NCBI GenBank assembly: GCA_025057715.1
Contig: JANWVD010000072.1
Coordinates: forward strand, 1-5,146
Direction of reading: 5' to 3'
Source: Aquificaceae bacterium
GTDB lineage: Bacteria; Aquificota; Aquificia; Aquificales; Aquificaceae
Length of the DNA: 5,146 bases
Part shown: positions 1-5,146 of the stretch, in pieces
Layout: every line of letters starts with the position of its first letter
Position numbering within the stretch: position 1 is the stretch's first letter
Position numbers and translations under genes: made by a program
The notes under the pieces: generated by a model
The model's database searches: none
What the model saw: the letters and a program-made list of their open reading frames with translations, nothing else
Told to the model about the DNA's origin: nothing

Positions 1-3000
1 GTCTGTATTGGCAAAATTAGGCTATATCCACCATCTAAAATCTTAGAAACAACACTAAATTGATGCTCAAAATCCCCAGCTTTTAATAGCCAAGTTTGCA
101 CCTCCAAAATAGCGGGTTTAACTTGGCTGGCAAGAAAATGCTTAAAAATGAGTCCATAGAGACTAAGCGCCTCTTTTGAAAGGCCTTCAACCTGTGTGCT
201 AAGCATCATGGAGCGAAGCTCCTCTGGGTCTAAAGCCCTCGTTGGGCGAATGCATTCATGTGCCCCACCTTCTGCCCATGTTCTTGGTCTAAATACCTCC
301 TCGGGATATTCGCGAAGCAAGAGTTCTTTTGCGATTGATATCCCAAGGCTTGAGACCCTAATTGAGTCAGTCCTGTGGTAAGTAATAAAGCCCGCCTCAA
401 AAAGCGATTGGGCAATGCGCATAGTCTTTTCAGCGCCCCATCTAAAGCGCTCGCTTGCGAGTTTTAAAAGGCTGTGGGTCGCAAGTGGGGGCGGGGGGTT
501 TCTTTCCTCTTTTTGCGTAAGCAAAAGTTTAAGCTCTGCATTCTCTAATGCCTTAAGAACGCTCTTGGCTTCTGATTCTGACTCAAAGCGCCATTCGAGT
601 TTTAGCCCATTATCGAGCATAGCGGTAATTCTATTTAGCTTTTTTCTATAAAGTGCCTCGCGATTGACTATCCATCCAAGCACCGGGGTTTGCACCCTAC
701 CTGCGGAAAGCCAGCCTTTTGAAAAAGCCTGCTGGAGCTTTTGGGAAAATTCAAAGCCCACCCACCTATCAGCTATGCGCCTAAGGACTTGTGCCTCAAC
801 GAGATTTAGGTTTACATCCCTCGGGCTTAAAAGCGAGTTCATAATCGCCCTCTTGGTAATTTCGTGAAACTCAGCTCTGGAGATATTTTCATTAAAGGGT
901 CTTAGTAGGTTTTTTAAATCCCAAGCTATCTTCTCACCCTCGGAATCTGGGTCTGTCGCTATCAAGATAGCATGGGCTTCACTTGCAAGGCGCTGAAGAC
1001 TCTCTATAATTCCTCGCCTTATTGGCTCGTATATGGGCCTAAAATCGCCGCTTTCTAAAACCCCATAAGTTCCGCCCTCTTTTGATAAATCAAGCACATG
1101 CCCAAAGCAGGAGGTGATTAAAAGATAAAATCTATCCGTTAAAACCTCCAAAACCTCAAGCTCGCCAACCCTTCTTCTGACCGGTTTACCAAAGAAGTTA
1201 GCTATAGTCCTTGCCTTATTCGGGGATTCGACTATAAAAAGCACAGGCTTTAGGAAATCTTGTTGATGGGTAAATGTCTGAGATGTCTTCATAAGGGCCC
1301 TTTCTTGGTCTATCTTTTTCATAAGGTCTTGAATATCTACCTCCTTTATGGGCTTAAACTCTATCTCATCGCTAAACCAACGAATCTTTTTCTGAAGGTG
1401 ATTAAAAACCTTTTCATCATCTACGATAATCAAGCTAAGACCCGTGGTTAACCCACCTATGTGCATCCTCGAGACGCGACCGCTTGCCTGAAGATACCCA
1501 GTCACATCTGAAACTGCAAGAAAATAGCCGTCTTTTGTATTTCTTATGGTAGCTTCAGGCGAATTTTCCAAAATCTCAAGCACCTCCTTGGAATTTAAAA
1601 ACGAAAGGACTTCCTTCTTTAGGGTTTCTACTCTTTTAAGTAATTCCGGCTTTTGATTTAAAAACTCTTCAGAAAGATATTGATAGCGCTTTAGCTTTTC
1701 AATCCAAGTATCCAAAGTCTTTAAAGACTGCGGGGCTCTCTTTGCAATAAGCGGTCTTAAAGAGCTAATAGCCCATAAAACATGGGATAGACTTTTTTCA
1801 AACTTTAAGGAAACGACTATCTTTGGAACTCCGTAAAAGATTGCATATCTTACCGCGTGCGGCAAATCAAAGCCTCTGGCAAGCGGATTTTTATAAGAGG
1901 AAATCCCCACAATTACCCATATATCACCCCTTGAAAATGCATCTATGGAATCCTTATCAAGTTCCTCGTAGGATATTGCCCTAATGCCCTCTTCGTTTAA
2001 CGACTTTAAAAGCCCGTCAACACCAGCCTTTCCAAAGTCAGCCGAAACAAACAAAAGACAACCTCGCCCGAGCTGTTTTATCCATTCAACTGGATGTTTG
2101 CTAAAATCTTTATCAAAAGCATCAACGGTTTTACGGACATAAAACGCAGGGCTCGAGAGGTCAAACCCAAGCATCTCGCGAAAGAGTCCAGCTCTAACTA
2201 AGCGGGGCGTAGATGTCGCAGAAGATATCACAAGCACCCCCCTTCTTTGAACGCGTTGGAGCCTCTCTTGGAGCTCCTTGATTTTATTAAAGACCCCCTC
2301 ATCCTTATTTTGCATAGATTTTAACTTCAATATTTGCATACCTACTTCAATATCAGAATCCTCAAAATTCATCAATTTTAGAACCTTATCAACATTCGTA
2401 GCAGTCTTTAAAAAAGAATCAACATCATCGATGAAGATAAACTCAAACTCAGAGCTTATATCCTGAAAGTTTTTGTAAAGAAACATCGAAGTGCTAACAA
2501 GAATTCTAAAGTCCTTATTCTTAAGTCTCTCTCTTAGAATCTCTTTCTTTTTACCACTTTCATCAGAAAAAACGAGCATCTCAGCATCAGAAACGCCAAA
2601 TGGGAGCAACCTTTCCTTGGTTTGTTTTACTAAAATCTGAGTAGGCACTATGATGTAGGAATTTTTACCAAGTTTTGAAAAAAAGCTCGCCATGCTAATG
2701 CCAAAGGTGCTTTTTCCAACCCCAGTGGGCGCAAGCAAAGCAAAGGAGCTCTTGGTAAAGACCCTAAATGCCCAGCTTACTTGCAAACTAAGTGGCTCAA
2801 GCTTTGTGCAATCTTTAAAGTATCTTTTCCAAGAGCTCACCATCTCCTCAACTTTGCAAAGCTCAAAGAGCCTACCGCTATCAAGAGCATCACAAGGCTC
2901 TTTAGCCTCTGGCATACATCTTTCACAAGCAAGCCCCATCTCGAGTCTATCAGAGGTAATATCCCCGCCACAGTTTGGGCAAAGACCCCTAAATACCCCT

Positions 3001-3008
3001 TTAAGCAC
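1..3008 (-). CDS. rgy: Reverse gyrase, 3' end cut off by the window edge
   Basis: Reverse gyrase joins an SF2 helicase-like module to a type IA topoisomerase and adds positive supercoils to DNA using ATP; it is typical of hyperthermophiles. I translated the frame by hand; it is open for 1002 codons. Seen in order: an N-terminal zinc finger (C10, C13, C28, C31); Walker A APTGVGKST (93-101); DDVD Walker B (194-197); SAT motif (263-265); helicase motif VI QASGRVSR (507-514); a TOPRIM domain opening FIVESPNKA (591-599) with acidic triad DPDSE (686-690); the topoisomerase motif GRVQTPVLGW (770-779); and the catalytic tyrosine Y877 in GFITYHRTDS, followed by HECIRPT (917-923). The second zinc finger usual within TOPRIM appears absent. 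Family members run to about 1050-1200 residues, so roughly 100 or more C-terminal residues are missing. The GTG at 3006-3008 is preferred because it lies 7 nt after AGGAGG; the in-frame ATG at 3012-3014 lies only 1 nt after it. The gene overlaps the end of der. Identity is near certain; only the start is open. Confidence 0.97.
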   Translation of the reverse strand, partial: MLKGVFRGLCPNCGGDITSDRLEMGLACERCMPEAKEPCDALDSGRLFELCKVEEMVSSWKRYFKDCTKLEPLSLQVSWAFRVFTKSSFALLAPTGVGKSTFGISMASFFSKLGKNSYIIVPTQILVKQTKERLLPFGVSDAEMLVFSDESGKKKEILRERLKNKDFRILVSTSMFLYKNFQDISSEFEFIFIDDVDSFLKTATNVDKVLKLMNFEDSDIEVGMQILKLKSMQNKDEGVFNKIKELQERLQRVQRRGVLVISSATSTPRLVRAGLFREMLGFDLSSPAFYVRKTVDAFDKDFSKHPVEWIKQLGRGCLLFVSADFGKAGVDGLLKSLNEEGIRAISYEELDKDSIDAFSRGDIWVIVGISSYKNPLARGFDLPHAVRYAIFYGVPKIVVSLKFEKSLSHVLWAISSLRPLIAKRAPQSLKTLDTWIEKLKRYQYLSEEFLNQKPELLKRVETLKKEVLSFLNSKEVLEILENSPEATIRNTKDGYFLAVSDVTGYLQASGRVSRMHIGGLTTGLSLIIVDDEKVFNHLQKKIRWFSDEIEFKPIKEVDIQDLMKKIDQERALMKTSQTFTHQQDFLKPVLFIVESPNKARTIANFFGKPVRRRVGELEVLEVLTDRFYLLITSCFGHVLDLSKEGGTYGVLESGDFRPIYEPIRRGIIESLQRLASEAHAILIATDPDSEGEKIAWDLKNLLRPFNENISRAEFHEITKRAIMNSLLSPRDVNLNLVEAQVLRRIADRWVGFEFSQKLQQAFSKGWLSAGRVQTPVLGWIVNREALYRKKLNRITAMLDNGLKLEWRFESESEAKSVLKALENAELKLLLTQKEERNPPPPLATHSLLKLASERFRWGAEKTMRIAQSLFEAGFITYHRTDSIRVSSLGISIAKELLLREYPEEVFRPRTWAEGGAHECIRPTRALDPEELRSMMLSTQVEGLSKEALSLYGLIFKHFLASQVKPAILEVQTWLLKAGDFEHQFSVVSKILDGGYSLILPIQ

Positions 3009-4281
3009 CGTCATTCCTCCTTGAGAAAACTAACTTAATAGGAGAGAACTCTAAATTAAGCTCCTTTCTTAGCTGTTTTTCTAAAAATCTTTTATACTCT
3101 TCCCTCCAAGAGTCTGTTTCGTTTGTAATAAGAACAAACGTAGGCGGCGCCGTGCTTTGCTGAAAGGCATAATAAACCTTTGGAATTAAATTGCCCTTAG
3201 CGGGCGGCGGACTAACTGAGAAAATCCTCTCAAGCGCCCTATTTATTTGAGATGTCTTAAATTGCTTGTTAAAATCCGCCCAAACCTCTTTAGCTTTTTC
3301 CAAAATCTTGTCTATTCCCCTTCCACTTTTAGCACTTGTCAAAACCACGGGTGCATAGTCAAGAAACCAGAGCTCTCTTTTTAAATATTCTTCTAAACCA
3401 GCTTCGCTGTCTAAGAGGTCTAACTTAGTGCCCACAATCAAAGCCGGCTTTACCCTCCTTCTTATCAGGCTTGCGAGCTTCTTATCCTGAAAGCTAACAC
3501 CCTCAGATAAGTCAATCACTAAAAGCACAACCCCCTTTCTTTCAAGAGCCTCAAGCGTCCTACCGACGGCGAAAAACTCAAGACCAAACTCAACTGACCC
3601 TTTTTTGCGAACCCCAGCCGTATCAAGCAAGGAAAACCCACCGCCGATATATACCTCAATGGCGTCCCTCGTTGTCCCAGGCTCGTGCCAAACGAGAACC
3701 CTCTCTTTGCCCAAAAGCGCATTCGCAAGCGAGGATTTACCCGCATTTGGCTTACCAAGAAGAATTAATAGAACCGACCCTTCGGGTCGAGAGTATTCTC
3801 CCCCCTCAATCTGCCCCAGCTTATCAAGGAGCTCTATAATTCCAAGCCCGTGCAAGGCAGATACTTCAATCAAAGGCTCAAAGCCAAGCTCGTAAAACTC
3901 CCACTTGTTATCAACTTTTGCATCAACTTTGTTAACGATAAGCAGCACCTTCTCCTTATGGGGTCTTAAAAGGTTTGCAACCTCTATATCAGCTTGCGTA
4001 AGACCAGTCTTTGCATCAACGACAAACAAAACCGCTTTCGCATCCAAAATAAGCTCGAGAATGTTTTTTCTTATAAAATCCTCAACCCAGCTATCTGGGT
4101 TAAAAAGACCGCCGGTATCTGCGATTGTAAGAGTTTTGCCATGTAGCTCAATCTGACCAACAATGACATCTCTGGTAATCCCCGGGCTATCAAAAACTAT
4201 GCTCTGACGCTTTTTTACTAACCTGTTAAAAAGGCTTGACTTTCCTACATTCGACCTTCCGACTATCAAGACATCTACCAT
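3001..4281 (-). CDS. der: Ribosome-assembly GTPase Der (EngA), complete
   Basis: Der is a cytoplasmic GTPase with two tandem G domains and a C-terminal KH-like domain; it acts in maturation of the 50S ribosomal subunit. The 426-residue product is slightly shorter than the usual 435-490. G domain 1: G1 GRSNVGKS (8-15), G2 PGITRD (33-38), G3 DTGG (55-58), G4 NKVD (117-120), G5 SAL (141-143). G domain 2: G1 GKPNAGKS (176-183), PGTTRD (201-206), DTAG (220-223), G4 TKLD (285-288, usually NKxD), SAK (316-318). Both P-loops keep the asparagine (N11, N179) that marks potassium-activated GTPases. The KH-like domain covers about 345-426, with APPTFVL (378-384). The linker between G domains (about 158-169) is short. 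The ATG at 4279-4281 places the first P-loop at residue 8, as in the family. The frame stays open 30 codons further upstream, but that stretch is antisense to ispH and unlike Der. The ribosome binding site is weak (AGG, 6 nt before ATG). The TAA stop at 3001-3003 overlaps the start of reverse gyrase. Confidence 0.97.
   Translation of the reverse strand: MVDVLIVGRSNVGKSSLFNRLVKKRQSIVFDSPGITRDVIVGQIELHGKTLTIADTGGLFNPDSWVEDFIRKNILELILDAKAVLFVVDAKTGLTQADIEVANLLRPHKEKVLLIVNKVDAKVDNKWEFYELGFEPLIEVSALHGLGIIELLDKLGQIEGGEYSRPEGSVLLILLGKPNAGKSSLANALLGKERVLVWHEPGTTRDAIEVYIGGGFSLLDTAGVRKKGSVEFGLEFFAVGRTLEALERKGVVLLVIDLSEGVSFQDKKLASLIRRRVKPALIVGTKLDLLDSEAGLEEYLKRELWFLDYAPVVLTSAKSGRGIDKILEKAKEVWADFNKQFKTSQINRALERIFSVSPPPAKGNLIPKVYYAFQQSTAPPTFVLITNETDSWREEYKRFLEKQLRKELNLEFSPIKLVFSRRNDGA
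3015..3022 (-). promoter_or_regulatory. Shine-Dalgarno sequence for reverse gyrase, inside der
   Basis: The minus strand reads AAGGAGGA here, within the last codons of der. The AGGAGG core ends at 3016. It leaves 7 nt before the GTG at 3008, near-ideal spacing, but only 1 nt before the ATG at 3014. This favours GTG initiation. It is the only strong ribosome binding site in the window, which suggests that reverse gyrase is translated by ribosomes finishing der or loading at its 3' end. Confidence 0.8.
3775..3789. repeat. Small perfect inverted repeat inside der
   Basis: CGACCC and GGGTCG form a perfect 6-bp stem around a 3-nt loop. In the der mRNA the loop reads GAA. It encodes part of the short linker between the two GTPase domains (around residues 165-169). 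It lacks a following U-tract, so it is not an intrinsic terminator. It may be chance; a role in pausing translation between domains is only a guess. Confidence 0.3.
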
Positions 4282-4306
4282 CTTTAGCCTAAAATTAATA
4301 ACAACT
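4282..4306. promoter_or_regulatory. 25-bp divergent gap between der and ispH, putative back-to-back promoters
   Basis: This AT-rich stretch is the only DNA between two divergently read genes. It contains TAAAAT on the plus strand (4290-4295) and TATTAA on the minus strand (4300-4295); both resemble bacterial -10 boxes, and they share one base pair. I found no good -35 box at normal spacing for either, so any -35 would lie inside the opposite gene and be weak. If these boxes are used, the transcripts would start about 5-7 nt before their start codons and be almost leaderless. No clear Shine-Dalgarno sequence precedes ispH, and only a weak AGG precedes der, which fits that idea. The promoters could equally lie within the coding regions. 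Confidence 0.35.
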
Positions 4307-5146
4307 ATGGCTAAGATTTTAGTAGCAAAGTCCGCAGGCTTTTGTTTTGGCGTAAGAAGGGCGATAAACATTGCAGAAAAGGCGGTAAAATCCTCGCAGG
4401 TCGTTTATTCCCTCGGACCAATCATCCACAACCCCCAAGAGGTGAAAAGGCTCGAGTCAGCCGGTCTTAAGCCGATAGAAAACGAGTTTGAAATAAACCC
4501 GTCAAAGATAGTAATTCGCTCGCATGGTATATCCCCGCAAAGAGAAGCGTATTTAAAAAACCAGGGCTTTGAGATAGTTGACGCAACCTGCCCATACGTA
4601 AAAGCAGTCCACGATGCAGTTCAAGAGCTCTGCGAAGATGGGTATTTTATCGTCCTAATTGGTGAGAAAAATCACCCAGAGGTGCTCGGAACGCTTGGGT
4701 ATTTAGAGCTCTCTGATTGTAAAGGTGTTGTCGTAGAGTCCAAAGAGGACCTAAAGCAAGTCCTCGGCAAGGAAAAGGTAGGCATAGTTTCTCAAACAAC
4801 CCAAAGCGAGCAGTTTTTCAAAGAAATTGTCGGAGAGATAGCTCTATGGACGCGCGAAGTTAAAGTAATTAACACCATCTGCAACGCAACCTCAGAGCGT
4901 CAAGAGGGCGTCATAGAGCTCGCTCCAAAGGTTGATGTAATGGTAATAATAGGCGGGAAAAACAGCGGAAATACGCGCAGGCTCTTTGAGATATCAAAGT
5001 CCCTAAATCCAAACAGCTTCCACATAGAAACCGAAGAGGAGCTTAAAAAAGAATGGTTTGAAAATATTTCGTCAATTGGCATAACCGCAGGTGCATCAAC
5101 CCCGGATTGGCTCATAGAGAGGGTCATAGCAAGACTAAGGGAGCTC
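4307..5146 (+). CDS. ispH: 4-hydroxy-3-methylbut-2-enyl diphosphate reductase IspH (LytB), no stop within window
   Basis: IspH is the last enzyme of the MEP isoprenoid pathway. It uses a [4Fe-4S] cluster to reduce HMBPP to isopentenyl and dimethylallyl diphosphate. All the expected residues are present: cluster cysteines C13 (GFCFGV), C95 (ATCPYV) and C192 (ICNAT); substrate-binding H41, H73 (RSHG) and H123, with the catalytic glutamate E125 (NHPEV); the SQTT motif (162-165); S220 and N222 (KNSGNT); and S264 (GAST). The start is secure: the ATG puts the first cysteine at residue 13, as in the family, and no start codon lies in the 25-bp gap upstream. There is no evident Shine-Dalgarno sequence. 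The 280 codons present already match a short stand-alone IspH (about 275-320), so the window probably ends within or close to its C-terminal helix. A fusion to ribosomal protein S1 repeats, as in some Clostridia, cannot be excluded. Divergent from der. Confidence 0.97.
   Translation, partial: MAKILVAKSAGFCFGVRRAINIAEKAVKSSQVVYSLGPIIHNPQEVKRLESAGLKPIENEFEINPSKIVIRSHGISPQREAYLKNQGFEIVDATCPYVKAVHDAVQELCEDGYFIVLIGEKNHPEVLGTLGYLELSDCKGVVVESKEDLKQVLGKEKVGIVSQTTQSEQFFKEIVGEIALWTREVKVINTICNATSERQEGVIELAPKVDVMVIIGGKNSGNTRRLFEISKSLNPNSFHIETEEELKKEWFENISSIGITAGASTPDWLIERVIARLREL

Noticed and set aside
484..498. G-rich run resembling a G-quadruplex or slippage site
   Set aside because: The tracts are only two and uneven, and on the minus strand they simply encode a proline run just before the catalytic region of reverse gyrase; the frame continues without a shift.
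1..3008. Possible split, frameshifted or degraded reverse gyrase, suggested by many short plus-strand frames across this region
   Set aside because: The minus-strand frame was followed codon by codon: 1002 codons without a stop and with helicase and topoisomerase motifs in order. The gene is intact within the window and truncated only by its edge.
2692..3024. 110-residue plus-strand open frame opposite the start of reverse gyrase
   Set aside because: It is entirely antisense to the zinc-finger and Walker A region of reverse gyrase, whose motifs are unmistakable, and its translation shows no recognisable domain.
4282..4371. 30-residue N-terminal extension of Der
   Set aside because: The extension is antisense to the ispH start, has no family resemblance, and the ATG at 4281 gives the canonical Der N-terminus just before the P-loop.
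4900..5127. 75-residue minus-strand frame near the right edge
   Set aside because: It is antisense to the conserved C-terminal half of IspH, including the cluster-binding and substrate-binding motifs on the plus strand.

Overview
The window holds three genes and almost no non-coding DNA. Two genes lie head to tail on the minus strand: der, a complete tandem-GTPase ribosome-assembly factor, then a reverse gyrase gene whose 3' end runs off the left edge. The third, ispH, points the other way on the plus strand and reaches the right edge with no stop codon.

Organism: reverse gyrase is the hallmark enzyme of hyperthermophiles and extreme thermophiles, both archaeal and bacterial. Der is a bacterial GTPase, and IspH belongs to the non-mevalonate (MEP) isoprenoid pathway that most bacteria use and archaea do not. 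Together they point to a thermophilic bacterium of moderate GC content with frequent AGG/AGA arginine codons. The window alone does not fix the phylum; Thermotogota, Aquificota, Thermodesulfobacteriota and uncultured hot-spring or vent lineages are all possible.

Layout: positions 1-3008 (minus) encode reverse gyrase without its C-terminus, with no frameshift or internal stop over 1002 codons. Positions 3001-4281 (minus) encode Der, whose last codons overlap the reverse gyrase start and carry its strong Shine-Dalgarno sequence, so the two genes are probably co-transcribed and translationally coupled. Positions 4282-4306 are a 25-bp divergent gap, the only intergenic DNA. Positions 4307-5146 (plus) encode IspH.

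There is no mobile element, CRISPR array, tRNA or rRNA, and I see no undescribed multi-gene system. The points most worth checking are a reverse gyrase that appears to lack its second zinc finger, its apparent coupling to der with a probable GTG start, and the very short divergent gap, which leaves almost no room for leaders.
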